Source: Lycorma delicatula (lineage: Eukaryota; Arthropoda; Insecta; Hemiptera; Fulgoridae). Taken from it: a stretch of 64,000 nucleotides of DNA. The position numbers were made by a program, and so were the translations under genes. Shown one piece after another: positions 33,108 to 45,140 of the stretch. Every line of letters begins with the position of its first letter. The first letter of the stretch is position 1. The notes under the pieces are model-generated. The model had not been told where the DNA came from. It saw only the letters and a list, made by a program, of their open reading frames with translations, and searched no databases. The stretch lies in NCBI RefSeq assembly GCF_047948215.1, contig NC_134456.1:12983730-13047729 (forward strand), written 5' to 3'.

Positions 33108-33235
33108 AAATTCAATTTAAAACTATTGCCACTGATTCATCTTCAGACACATAAAATGCTCCATGTAGTAAAACTCTTCACAAGTCCGTTTTAATTAATA
33201 AATAAGGCTAATTAATTATACTTGTTTATTTTTAC
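33108..33235. repeat. dispersed pair, copy 2
   Basis: Matches 30812-30950 (GACACATAAAATGCTCCATG, AACTCTTCACAAGTCCG). No ends or coding content. Confidence 0.55.
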
Positions 33236-33553
33236 TAAAACTGTTTAAACTCAAATGCAGTATTCTGTGAAATGTTTTACCATTTATGATGTCAAAAATT
33301 AAAACTGTCTTTTAAAAAAAAAACCCTTCACTTATTTTGTAAAATAAATCTGATCATGAGGTTTTTACATTGTTTTCCTATAATCTAATTAAATTTAAAA
33401 TTATACTCACTCATGTCATCTAGCTGTTGATTGTGTTAATCTTAATCTGATCATCATTTTGACTTTTGAAATTAGCCTTTTCATCTTATTTTTTGTTATA
33501 TATTCATCACATGTATAATTTTCTAAGCATCACTTTAGTGTGTTGTTCCAGCA

Positions 33554-33812
33554 TTAATTAGTTAAAATATCGCAGTTTTCTATGCCTGAAACAGACTTGA
33601 AACACTCTGGAAAAAAATTAGTATAAAAATAATAAAATAAATTAATACAAATTAACAAATTATTAATATTTTAATTCTTTTGGAATCCATTTTTCATCTT
33701 TTTATTCTTCATCACACTTTTTTTCATCATTGATTAGTTAAAATATTACCATGATCGATAGCTGAAACAAACTTAAATATTCTGAAACAAAATTAGTAAA
33801 AATATAAAGGCA
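33554..33812. repeat. local duplication, about 175 bp apart
   Basis: ATTAGTTAAAATATCGCAG with a CTGAAACAGACTTGAAA phrase (33558-33605) recurs at 33733-33780 as ATTAGTTAAAATATTACCA with CTGAAACAAACTTAAAT. Confidence 0.65.
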
Positions 33813-34754
33813 ATTGTTAAAAATAAAGTTTGATGAACTTGAAATATACATACATAATAAATAAAACATTACTTCGGAAAATTCCCTACAGGTTAACATG
33901 GCTTAACAGCATGCACTTAATCTAATCTTAAATAAATAAAAAACATATTTAAAATAATATCTCACTTTATAATTGGGCCTACTGTGGGTGGGGTATGGAA
34001 CGCGAACGAGACTTAACATACTTAATTCTAACTTAAAATATATAATGAACCTGTAAAAAAACACTACACATATAACATAATTAAAAAATAATTACAACCT
34101 ACTGAGGGGCCTACTGGGGAAACGCGATTTTTCTTTAATTCTAACATGCAAATTTACTCTAACATGCACATGTTTACAAAACAAAACAAAAATATATAAT
34201 TACCTGAAAAAGAAACTTAATCCTACTAGAAAAGGAGCACCAGATACAAAGTAAGTAGTCCTCCCTTTAATTGTTATTATAAAACTAATTAGTTAAGCCA
34301 CATTAACGCTGTTCACTCTTAACCTATGTAAGTAATCGTTGTCGTACCTGCAACAAAAGATAAAAAGAACAATGTTAGTATTTATGTACTATTAGTAACA
34401 AAAATTTATTTATTTAGTAGCATTAAGAAAAAACATACTATCTAATTAATAGCTATTCTATAACAATGTTATAATTCAATTTTATGACTTAAAAAAGTGG
34501 AAAAGAGCGACTTTAAAGAACTTGTGTATCTATTTATTTATTGATCTAAGAAAGCAAGACCATTTATCCAAAATACTTAATTAAAAGGAACATTGTTAAT
34601 CGTTATAATAGAACTAATAATTAAACCGAAACTTAACAGTTCAAGAAACTCATTATATAAAGAACTCAAACTAACTTATTGACAAAATTAGCAAGTAAAT
34701 TTTCAAATAAAAGTTTACAATTGCTCACTAAATACTATGAGGGAGATTTATAAG
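33813..34754. other. A+T-rich stretch with donor-like strings
   Basis: ACAAA|GTAAGT at about 34240 and CTAT|GTAAGT at about 34326 look like splice donors. The first follows a short coding-like run (NPTRKGAPDTK). Not enough to call an exon. Confidence 0.3.
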
Positions 34755-34928
34755 CAGCCTATGAATGCCTAAGTAAAAGTGGATTAGAATTAAATAATGT
34801 GCCAGAGTGGTGCGTATGGTTAACGATATCTTTCCATAAAGAAGGTATGAGATATGCATCACAGGATAAATATGTTGACAACTTATACAGTAATGTAGTA
34901 GTAGCAGTAATATTATGTTGTATGGTTT
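34755..34928 (+). CDS. candidate exon of an unrecognised protein
   Basis: After an acceptor-like TTATAAG (AG at 34753-34754) the frame stays open for about 57 codons to a stop just after 34928, starting AYECLSKSGLELNNVPEWCV and continuing WLTISFHKEG. The residues look protein-like for this A+T content. A consensus donor, GAAG|GTATGA, at 34844/34845 would end the exon at 34844. The acceptor has a poor pyrimidine tract. I do not recognise the protein. The minus-strand open frame 34728-35000 is its shadow or noise. Confidence 0.22.
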
Positions 34929-35389
34929 AAGAAGATTTGCCAGAATGATTAATAAAAAAAAATCAAATATTGCATTAAGTTTATTATGATCCAATTTCAC
35001 TAATAAACACGGTTTTGTTAAATGAAAGTTTTATTGTTTTTCTGATGTAAATTTTATACTGAATCAAAAAAATGCAATCAAAATTTTTCCACCATCTACT
35101 GTTATAACATTTTTTGAAGCATATTTTTTATGTACTTCTAATATATTTCTACATATTTTTAAGTAGAATTCTATGTATTTTTTTAGGGAGAACTTACGTA
35201 CATAAAAGAATATTTTAAATGATTTCTAATTGAGAGTGAATACAAATATATTATGAAGGCAACAGCTGTATTTGGATGATTGATTCATGTACAGTAGGTT
35301 CTAACACATCAGTAGAGAGCAGTCTTCAGAGTGATTCAATTAACACACCAATATTGTTTAAACATTCACTGCGTATGCACATACAGTGG
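34929..35389. other. A+T-rich spacer
   Basis: No features recognised. Confidence 0.5.
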
Positions 35390-37110
35390 TTTCATTCTGT
35401 TTTGTGATTTACAGGTACTGTGTCAAGTGTGTTGCGTTAAGAGAATAAATATGCCAAGAAGTGTGTAAATGACCCAAACTTCTGTTACAAGTGTGGGGAT
35501 TCGATGCTTGAAGAACAACTATTATGTTTAACTACATTAATTAAAAAAGTTATGAAGTAAATTCCGGCATTAAAGTTGGAGATCAAGGTAAGAACTGATC
35601 CCATCACATCTACTGTTAAACCTGTATGAAATATCTCACTGTCTGGGCTAGGGATAATTGGCACATGAATTTTGCCATATTAACATGTGGTATGAACTAC
35701 AAGATCATTGGACTTTTATTTCTGTATTACAAAAATAAAAGAATAGCTTGTAAATCCAAACATACACCATCTGATATTAGAAGGCACCTCATGGGGACGA
35801 TTTACCAGTACCGCAACCTCCAAAACATTTAACTTTAGAAAATTATTCAGAATATGAGGTAATCACTGAAGTCTGACAAGAGGAGCAAGAAGGTCCTGCT
35901 TTTGAAGCAGAATCCTCTAGCCCTGAATCTTATTAGGTATCAAAGTGAATTATGATCTTCTTCGGGATTTGAATTTGTGAAAGAAACAAGCCAAGCTTAT
36001 GGGATCTAGGCCGGAATCTTCTCCAAACTAACATGAATGTATTTATTTCATTGTTATCAGGAAGAGTTTCAAGATTAACATTCTGACAGAAAAATAGTTT
36101 AGTGTTCTGACACAATATTTGTGCCATGATGGATACACTGCATAATGAACACAACTTTACAGAAAGAAGACTGTTCATAGATTCTTTGAAAATTAGTTTA
36201 AAAACTATCCTTTTGCACAACGGCAAAAATTATCCTTCTGTGCCATTAGCAGATGCAACTAATATGAAAGAAAGATAAGAATATATGAAAATCCAATTAG
36301 AAAAAATTCATTAGTTCTAGTGAACTGCCCCCTTTACAAATTAGCAGATTCCGAAGTACCACTGAACTATATGTTGCCGTTTAATTTATTGCGTTTTTAA
36401 TGGTTTGTAATTCAGCTGCATTAAATTTTGTTGCTTTCTGTGCAAATGAGGCAGCAGGAGCAAAACAAATCATTATAAATAAGGAATTAATAACCGAAGC
36501 GTGAAGCATTTATGCCTGGACAGAAAAGTGTTTACATCCCTTACTAGTTAACTTGAAAATGATTTTCTACATCCATTTCACATAAAATTTTCAAAAACTT
36601 TGTTAAGGCAATGCATAAAAATGGTACTGGATTTCATTATTGTAAATAAAAATGTCCTCGCTTGAGCGACACTTAAATCAAGGAAGAAATTTTTGTGGGT
36701 TCCTGATAAAGAACATTGATTAGAGATGGACAATTCAAACAACTGTTAAGTAAAGTCAAAAAGTCTTTGTGGAGATCAATTAAAAGTGTTGTCCAAAACC
36801 TTTTAGTAAATTTTAAATTTCTGAACTATTTTGGACATTATGGAAAAATGCTACAGTTGTACAAACGTGTGTAATATTTCCCTAAAGTTTATTTCTTGGA
36901 TTCGCACCTGGATTTCTTTTCGTACAATCTCTGCACAATCCGTGACAAGCACAGGGAATGCTTCCACCAGCAAATTTAAGTCATGGAAAACAGGTACCAG
37001 CAACAGTAGAGTGTAAGAATGGTTGCAAACCTGATAGACACTAAAGAGGGAAATTGTAGATGCCAAATACGAAAGGAAAACAATAACTACCACCTTTTAG
37101 ATAAGTTGAA
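35390..37110 (+). pseudogene. long fossil of an unnamed multicopy protein (copy U1)
   Basis: Segments appear in order in all three frames: a Cys-rich start CVNDPNFCYKCGD (35462-35500, C-X6-C-X2-C), DFYFCITKIK (35711), NYDLLRDLNL then KKQAKLMGSR with one stop between (35950-36010), a middle part near 36170-36300, FVKAMHKNGTGFHYCK (36597-36645), SLKFIFLDSHLDFF (36876, with frameshift), and a RDKHRECFHQQI block (about 36937). It ends in an ENNNYHLL-type tail near 37100. The order suggests an original protein of about 550-600 residues. The C-terminal block is shared with copy U2. Frameshifts and stops are many. I know this family only as uncharacterised multicopy insect proteins; it may belong to an unclassified mobile element. 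Confidence 0.6.
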
Positions 37111-39163
37111 TACTGTCCTCCAAATTCTCCAAATGTTCTAATTAAAAAGAATTCTTTTTGAATGTAATAATGCCATAAGGTAGGTATCTGTTAAATATAA
37201 AACAAATAGATTCATGTATATAGCTTTTGTGTCGTCATGTTTATCGATAGTTTTAACTTTGTGGAATTAAGAAACTTTTTATCTTAATTTTTTTTTCAAG
37301 TTAGGAAGAGATACACTTAGAATGTGATTAAAAACTGTATTGTATTTAATTGTGCTTATTCATTTAATATGTAATTATGTGTTCTACTGAACACAATACT
37401 TTATAGAATGTGTACAATATCAACATTATTTTCTATTTTGGTGAATTTATAACTCATATAAATGAGATGTTTGAAAAGTATTGAATATATTCCTACAGAG
37501 AGATTTTAGTTCAATTGTTCAGAATTTATTTATATATCTTTAAAACTATAAATAAGGTGCAAAGCAACTCACATTGTTACCAAAATGATGGACATTATCT
37601 GTAAAGTTAATTAATTACCTGTATGATGTACGATTTGTTAATATTTTTATAGTTTTTTATTATTATTAAATTATTTTTATTCAGTTAAATCTGGTATTCC
37701 AGTTGTTTTATTTCATAACTTAAACATTTTTTCTCTTTAGAAAAATACTGATGAAGCAGTATATAATGTACCTGCTTCCTGTAGTAGATTTTTTAGTTTT
37801 TCATTAAGTCAATGATGGTCTAGAAGACTACCACAATTATTGCTATAGTTTAACATGTGCAGTGTAGCAACAATGATATTCCTTTTTTTATTTAGCTGTC
37901 AACACCGCATTCTAATTTGAATAATACCAGTGTATTTATATTTTGCCATTTGGTCTTAAGCTTTACTTGAAATTATATAAATTTGTCCAAAGTACAAGAC
38001 GAGAGATCACCCCAGAAATCAAATTCACATTTCACATGGACATTACAATAGAATGGATAGGAAGTAGTTAGGAAGCAAGAAAATAAGCAAGAAGAAATTC
38101 GGTTGTATAAAATTTTCCATAAAAAAGAAATTGATTACCTTCAGCAATACATATACAGAACAGAATAGAAACAAAAAGAAGTTTCATTGACATAACCGGA
38201 AACAAGTGTGGAAGTGACAACTGATCTTCAAGTTCACAGTATCTTAATGGCTCTAATTTCTATCATACAGCTGTGAAACAAGATCACCTAAGTTCATTCA
38301 GAGAACTGATAGGTATGAGGTACTAGACAAGAAAACAAATTTTTTATGACACACAAGGTGATTTTTTTTTTTTTTTTTTGAAAATGGATGCCGATGTAAA
38401 TACCACTACAAAACATGAAGGTGGCCAGTATATAAACTGTTAAATCACCACCGATGAAGACTTTTCATTCACTCAGATTGATATTAAACTAAAAAAGCAG
38501 GATCAACCAAAGAAGTTAGAAAAAATAATATGTGAATAGAGTATAATAAACTATTTTAAAAAAGAAATATTTTAGCAAATATCCTTTGTTGGAATCTACA
38601 GGTAGGATTCCAGATTTAAGAAGAAAGTTGGATTATTGATAGATTTATTAGGAAGATCTGCCAGTTGGCCGTGCATTTTTAAAAAAAATATTATCAACGC
38701 TACAAAAATTAAAATAATAAATAATCCACCATCTGATGAGAAAAGGAAAGAAGACTGAATATTAAAATGGGCATTTTTTAATAAAAAGAAATAAAATAGT
38801 ATTCTTTATCACATCATTTTATGTTTACTGTTTTGAATCTGAACAGAATGGAATATTCGTGTTTTAATATTTAATTATGTTTATTAATAACTTTTTATAC
38901 ATTTTTTGATTAATAATAAATTAAGAGAAAATTTTTCTTTACTAAAAGATAAATTAATTAATTAATTTGGTTCTTTATATTCTGAGTATTTCTTTTATAA
39001 ATACTTTAAAAATAATGATAAACACTAAAGTATTTTTATAATAAAAAAATGTAACAACATATTAATAAATGTTAAAAAATTTAATTAAAAAGTAAAAATT
39101 ATTTAATTATTTATTTATATTAATAAATATTATTAATTTAATAATATTTATAAATATATATGT

Positions 39164-39167
<4 letters not shown>
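37111..39167. other. A+T-rich region
   Basis: Weakly purine-rich around 37980-38780, where residues are more mixed but stops are frequent; no family recognised. A T run is at about 38359-38378. Nothing else. Confidence 0.4.

Positions 39168-39198
<31 letters not shown>
39168..39198. repeat. (TA)n microsatellite
   Basis: About 15 TA units, ending ten bases before the hAT-like element. Confidence 0.95.
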
Positions 39199-39200
<2 letters not shown>

Positions 39201-39207
39201 CAATTAT

Positions 39208-40091
39208 CAGTGGCAGCTTGTAGCTAAAATTAGTGGCGGTGTTGCCCCAGAAAATTTTTTTCTGGGCCTTTTCAAGATAGGGTTAAAGTTTTCTGAAAAA
39301 TAAAAGAACCGGAAAAAAAATGAATCGTAGAATAGCTGGAAGCAGGATAATAAATTCTACACTTGTATCATATTCAAAAATATGGCACAGTTTTTAAGCA
39401 CATTGTGCTTAAAAACTGCATTCAGTTTAATCGAATAAATAATAAAATGTCAATACAGATAATATTTTTTAGCATCATTAGATAATAATTTAATAAAATG
39501 TCTGCTTAAAAAGACTATGGTCCAATGGTGCTTAATTTTATTTTCTGTGTACACAGAAACAAATTCATAAGTACGTTTTACTAATTACCTTCTTTTTCAC
39601 ATTTCCAGTGTGTTTTTAGACAGATTTGGCAATCAAACAGCCCTTGCTTTCTGCCATCTTCTGATCATTACTGAAAAAACAACTAAACCGCTTTCATAAT
39701 CCTTCCACCGACTAAACAAGAAAAGGGAACAAACAAGGAATGTTCCATACACACGTGGAGTAAAAAAGAGACTACCTTCCACCAGACACCAGGGTCAACA
39801 CTGCGGCAGCAACAATGCTCTCTCTGCTTCACAGCCTTGTGTGCATGCGCACAACAGCCAAAACCGTGCTGCTGGAACTGTGAAGTGCACAGTTCCGTAC
39901 AAAGATTTTTGTATCTTTTTCATAAACTGTGGGTGGGGGATGGCTACTGACATTAAGCTTAGGATTATATATTGTACAAGTACAAAGAAGGAATTAAAGA
40001 AAAAGGGACATTATATTAATTGTTATTAATAATATAAAGTGGAAATAGAGGAACCTGCAGTTCCACAGTGCCTATACGCATGCCGCCACTG
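39208..40091. mobile_element. possible non-autonomous hAT-like element
   Basis: Left end CAGTGGCAGCTT (39208) and right end, read inward, CAGTGGCGGCAT (40091) match at 10 of 12 positions. CAGTGGC is a common start of hAT TIRs. At 884 bp and without coding sequence it would be non-autonomous. The flanking 8-mers (ACAATTAT / ATGTATAT) do not match well, so the expected 8-bp target duplication is not confirmed. Confidence 0.45.
39388..39418. repeat. 31-bp palindrome inside the hAT-like element
   Basis: 15-bp arms (39388-39402 / 39404-39418) around one T, no mismatch. Confidence 0.85.
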
Positions 40092-40559
40092 ATGTATATT
40101 ATAATATATTAATATTAACCTTTCTGTTTTGCTTAAAAAAGTATTTTCAATACATAAATTAAACATTTTAAAAACTTATACATAACGTCATGTTCATTAG
40201 TATATGTTGGATTACATAAGAATGAAAAAATCTATCGATTATACTAACAGTAACTACACCACACCTGTTATGTAAACTGTACATTATAATGGTTAAATAT
40301 TTAGAATGATTGTTAAATAGATAACATAGGACTTTTTTTTAATTTCCATATTAAAAATATTTACATAATGTAACAAAAATTTATAAAACTAATTTAAATA
40401 TTATAGTTCAATTTTATAAGAAAAAGAAAAATCATAAAAATTTACCTGATGTGGCAAATATTGATTGGATATGATGATATCATGACTTTCAGTACTAATC
40501 AAGTTCATATTGTATGAACTTATAAAATATAAGTTTAAAATATTTAAAGGGTAGATACA
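40092..40559. other. A+T-rich spacer
   Basis: No features recognised; the boundary with the repeat that follows is approximate. Confidence 0.45.
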
Positions 40560-41720
40560 TAAATACATAACGGGTAAGTCAGTTTTATTGAATTAAATCT
40601 CTGTAGAGATTGAAATATTTTTATTCTTTTACTTAATTTATATATACATTTGTTATAATAATTTGATGAATAAGATAAAATATAATTATTTTAAAAATGA
40701 TAAAACTTCTCTTAGAAAAAAATTATGGTTAACTGACATACCATAATATTTCTCAGTTCTGTCCCCTCCCCCCAAATTATAATAGTAGTGTAAATTACCT
40801 TAATTTTATTGCCCTGTGGTGGTAGAGGCCTTCAATTGCAGCCCACGATAACAACCAGGTTGATTCGTCTTCTTTCTTCTAATTCCTCAAACATGATCGA
40901 CCAGCACTTTTATGAATCATCCGGATATCAAGGTACAGACTTGTAGGTATCCGCCGGTATAGACTTGGCACCGGTGGATATGAAGCTGAAGAACTGCAAA
41001 GAAGGCCACTGTACCGCCGAACTGGATAATGATGCCTTCTTAAAACTAAAAGTTCAAATCAGGGTTTGCTGTTTTTTTACGATCATAGGCAATAATCCAT
41101 TTTCATGTAACAACATGAAAATAATTAAAGGTATAAGAACATAAGAGATTTATTCCGAACATAGTAAAATAATTCAAGTTGAAATTATTTCATATTTAAA
41201 ATTATAATCATATTTTTAAAAAAGAAAAAATTATTAAAAATTTTATTATATGCTTTAAATGAGTTTTAATATCTGATTTACAGATTTAATTCACCGATTT
41301 TGAGCTTGCCCTGATTCAAACAAAACACATAATAAAAACAACATAATATTGCAGAAGTATGTAGATGATGACTGAAGATCGCTGAGAGGATAAGGGCCAG
41401 GGTGGACTATACCCCCCCTTAATGAAAAAGTATATAGTAAAAGTTAAAAAGAAATTGAATAATTTTCATTAATTACACTAATTCTAAAATTATTTTCTAG
41501 ATACCAATTAAATAAACTAATCTGAAAAATCTAAATTAAAAAAAAGCTTTAAAAAAGCAAACTTTATAATTAATTTTACAGTTAAATTTTAATTAGCTTA
41601 GAGCAATTAGAGTAATATAACTAAAAATGAGCTTTTATTAAAATTAAAATAAAAATGTTAAATGTAAATTAACTTCTAGTGAAAAGAAAAATTAAATGGA
41701 CAGTTTAAATATTAAAAAAA
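40560..41720 (-). repeat. unclassified dispersed repeat R-A, copy 2
   Basis: Inverted match to 4305-6560. Landmarks on the minus strand are the GGTATAGTCCACCCTGGCCC phrase near 41417-41398, TTCAGTCATCATCTA near 41375, TTTTGTTTGAATC near 41330, and CACCGGTGCCAAGTCTATAC near 40960. This copy lacks the GC-rich insert and the palindromes of copy 1 and so is closer to the ancestral form. No coding content. Confidence 0.6.
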
Positions 41721-41743
41721 TTATAATTTTGAAAAAAAAAAGT

Positions 41744-42290
41744 ATTCCCCTCGGGTGGATAATTGGGAGGACTGATGCTGTTGATGCTGAAGCGATGAAC
41801 TGAAGAAAATGTAGACTGCAGCTCGCTGGATGGGGTAAAGGGCCAAGGTGGAGTATCCCCCCTTTATTGAATAATAATAAGTTTAATTATTTAAATATTT
41901 AAAAAAATGTAATTATTGTGAAATAAAAATTAATTATTAATGTTCAAAAATCATTCTTAAAACAAATCAAAAATTACATCCCCTTAATGGAAATAAATTC
42001 CTACATAATAAAATTAGGTTATTTCTTTAAAAAAATATATAATAAAAAACAATATAAATTGTGCATTTAAAAATATTTTTAACTTTAAAAAAATTAAAAA
42101 AAAACTTTATTAAAGGAGTTATGTATGTATTTTCATTAAAAATCTAATTTTATAAATACTATTAAAACTAGAAAATTAATAAAATCTAAAGAAAAATTAT
42201 TTTAATATAAAAAGTACAATTTTGAAAAAATGAGATGTTTCTTTTGGTGGATAACAGGGAGGACTGCTGCTGATGGAACTGCTGTAGTCG
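41744..42290. repeat. tandem modules next to repeat R-A
   Basis: GGTGGATAATTGGGAGGACT (41755) recurs as GGTGGATAACAGGGAGGACT (42237). The G-rich phrase AGGGCCAAGGTGGAGTATCC (41838) parallels AGGGCCAGGGTGGACTATAC (41395). These offsets (482 and 443 bp) indicate partial tandem copies of one unit. Confidence 0.6.
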
Positions 42291-42321
42291 GACCTGTAAA
42301 GAAACAGCACAAAAATATATA

Positions 42322-42427
42322 TGGGTGTTAACATTAGTAACACCCATCTTATACAATTATATATTCCTAACCCCGTATCGAAGAAAACGGCCGGTGTCCG
42401 ACGCGGTTGAACGCGTACGCGTCGCGC
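42322..42427. promoter_or_regulatory. 9-bp hairpin followed by a dense CpG cluster
   Basis: TGGGTGTTA / TAACACCCA (42322-42330 / 42338-42346) form a stem. At 42365-42427 there are 13 CpG sites in 63 bases, including the palindrome ACGCGTACGCGT (42411-42422), in an otherwise CpG-poor A+T-rich region. It may mark a promoter or an element end. No gene starts clearly here. Confidence 0.25.
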
Positions 42428-43969
42428 ACTCACTTATTGAAATATTACAACATATTTATGCTTCTTTCATATCAGCTGAAGAAATTAATTATATGCAGAA
42501 CATGTATAGCAATATCTGTAAGACCATAATTGTGTAATATTTCCTACAGATATATACATTTGTATTCTGTAATCAGAGCACACTTGTTTTTGCTGATATG
42601 TACTATTTCCTGCAAAGGCAGGAAACATTCAGTTATGCATTGACATTGTACGCTGTACACCGCAAAGCAGAGCACAGATAATGGTACCTGATATATGTTA
42701 CATACTCAAGTACCAAACATTTATGCTGGTTACTGTTAATTCAACATTGAATTGTAATCTTATTACTATACACCCTAACTGGAACATAAGACCAGAACAA
42801 TATTTTCATTTAAGTGGCTTATACACTGAAAAATGCCGAGTTATAATAAAGTTAATTGAATTTAATGACAATGTATTTATCAAATTCATTAAAATAAAGA
42901 GTAGTAGATGTTGTTATTGTCGCAAGTTATACTATGAAAATATGGCACTCGTAAGAATATATTACACAGAGAGTTCCTAATCAAAAATAAATTTATGTTT
43001 TTATGTATCAACATTTCCAGTCATTCTAGAAGCTTTCACATACTGCTTCATGCTTTGCCACCCAAATCGTTTCAACCTTGTCCTCCAACAACAATCTCTA
43101 CAATATATTTTAAGAACGAATTAATTTTTATTAGAATATAATTTATCAATAAAATCTAAAATAAGAAAACTAACACTATAAGAATGGAGGAATAATCTCT
43201 TCTTAAAATTACTAGTCATGCAGAGATAAAGGGCAGTATAATGTTTCACAGACAGTCAGTTTACTGGGTTAGAACAGTTGTAGCTCAATGTTATTTGAAT
43301 ATCTAGAAAAAAATAAAAGCCATACAGTCTGTGATAAAAGGGAACAGTAAAATGATAATCTAGTAATAAAATGGCATAAAACTAAAAAGATTTTAAAAAA
43401 TAATAAAAGTTTACTGAATTTACACTCAAAATAATAAATAAATTAATTTGATGTAAAGAGGATAAATATTTTTGGAAAATACTTTCCTAAAGATTTGGAA
43501 TCTATTGATTCCAGAACATAAATACATTAGATTGACTGTTAAAAAAAATTATTGGTAAAACTCTTGAGTTACAACAATAGGCTGAAGAAGGTTATTCACA
43601 GCGAAAAGTAACATAAATTAAAGCGCAATTTAATTATGATGATGAAAAAAGAAAGTTTATTAACAGTAGCAAAATAATATATAATATATTAGTAGAATAA
43701 TAATATCAGTAGAAATAATTCATTCACCTCATTGGAATAGAAGTAAACAAAAGAATATTTTTTGCATTGAGGGTTGATCACACCAGAAATATTGAAATAT
43801 ATTGGTAGATTAAACGGTACTTGAGCGATATATTTGAAAGAATTACTGACCTGTACTATGTAACAACTTAAATAATAGGAACTGGGTCAAAATAGTTTTA
43901 AATATCATCTAATTATTCTGAAATAAATACAACCAATTAATTCATACAATTATAACTATTAGAATCATA
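42428..43969. other. A+T-rich stretch with one hairpin
   Basis: TTTCCTGC / GCAGGAAA (42606-42613 / 42618-42625) forms a perfect 8-bp stem with loop AAAG. The 99-codon open frame at 42681-42980 has no recognised motif and no exon signals. Nothing else. Confidence 0.4.
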
Positions 43970-44380
43970 ATAAGAGAAGGTCATGGGAAAGTTATCAGAA
44001 GAATGTAAAATTAAAACAGGAGTAAAGGAGAGGGGTAGTTTATCACCAATTCTTTTTAACTGTGTCTTAGAAAAATTAAGAGAATGGGAGAAAAAGTTGA
44101 AAAAAATTGGAACATCATGAAATAAAACTGGGTTGGAAGTTAAAAGTTACTTGAATTAACTGCCAAACCTTTCCTAACAACACTGTAATTTTCTCAAAAA
44201 ATCTCACACAGTAGCAGAACAAGTAAACCACATAAAAGAAATCACAGATAAATTAGGGCTCAAAATTTCCTTCAATAAGGCAAAATTCATGACCAATAAA
44301 GATTCGATTCAAAATATGAAAAAATGAACAAAGTTAATAAATTTAAATATCTCTGGGAAATAAAGTTAATGGTTTAGATA
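43970..44380 (+). mobile_element. LINE-B reverse-transcriptase fragment
   Basis: GVKERGSLSPILFN (44019-44060) is the RT motif usually read as GVRQGDxLSPxLFN. It is followed, after a frameshift and a gap where the AFADD region should be, by VNHIKEITDKLGLKISFNKA and then KFMTN. This order is that of the RT palm and thumb. The catalytic ADD box is not recognisable. The missing 5' and 3' parts resemble what is found at 45570-46400. Confidence 0.7.
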
Positions 44381-45072
44381 AAGAAGTCAGTCATTTAAGA
44401 ACAAGATTATTTTGTTCTTACATTTTATTTTTATTAAAGGATTCTACTGTGAGAATCTTAAAAAAAGAAAAAATATGATCCAAATAAGGTAAAAAAAGAA
44501 AACGCCTCTCAAACTGTATCTCATGTAATTAATAACTAATTTTCTTAACTTCAAACAATCAGATTTTAGTTAATTCTTTGAATACTTTGTTGATCAATAA
44601 ATAAATTCACCAGCAATTATGATTAAGCTTAATGATCTAAATTTAAATATATTATAGCAACATAAGCATATACTATTTTTATAGTATATATTATAGCTAT
44701 GTTATATATAGCTATGTTATATATAGCTATATTATAGCAACATATATAATACACATAAAAATCCACCACCAGTTAATTGGCTTATAAACTATTTCAGTAC
44801 CCAAAGTAGTTGTTAATGTTAATGGTTAATAGTTAGTAAGTTAGTATATGATTAGTTGTTAAGACAGATAAAAAAGGGGGATTAGGTTAGGAGACAGATT
44901 AAGTTGTTAAGACACAGACTTTTTTTATGTGTATATTAATGTCACCATAATTAAGCAAAGAAAATCTTTTTTAAACATTAACATAAAGAAAATATCAATC
45001 AATAACTTTTCTCCAAAGAAATTAAAAATTTAATTTGATTGAGGGGTTACAATTATAATTATTATATATATA
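44381..45072. other. A+T-rich stretch with a small tandem repeat
   Basis: GCTATGTTATATATA is repeated about three times at 44696-44729, flanked on both sides by ATTATAGCAACATA (about 44651 and 44731). Otherwise featureless. Confidence 0.6.
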
Positions 45073-45085
45073 TCTCAGATTATAT

Positions 45086-45124
<39 letters not shown>

Positions 45125-45140
45125 GTTATATAATCTGAGA
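45073..45140. repeat. 68-bp hairpin with an (AT)n loop
   Basis: TCTCAGATTATATAACAA (45073-45090) and its exact complement (45123-45140) flank a 32-base AT-alternating loop that can itself pair, giving an extended cruciform. Confidence 0.9.

Noticed and set aside
36831..37093. Small open frames on both strands
   Set aside because: They are frameshifted parts or shadows of the unnamed-protein fossil at 35390-37110.
42681..42980. 99-codon plus-strand frame
   Set aside because: No recognised motif, no exon signals, and a composition compatible with A+T-rich noise. Kept only as a note.
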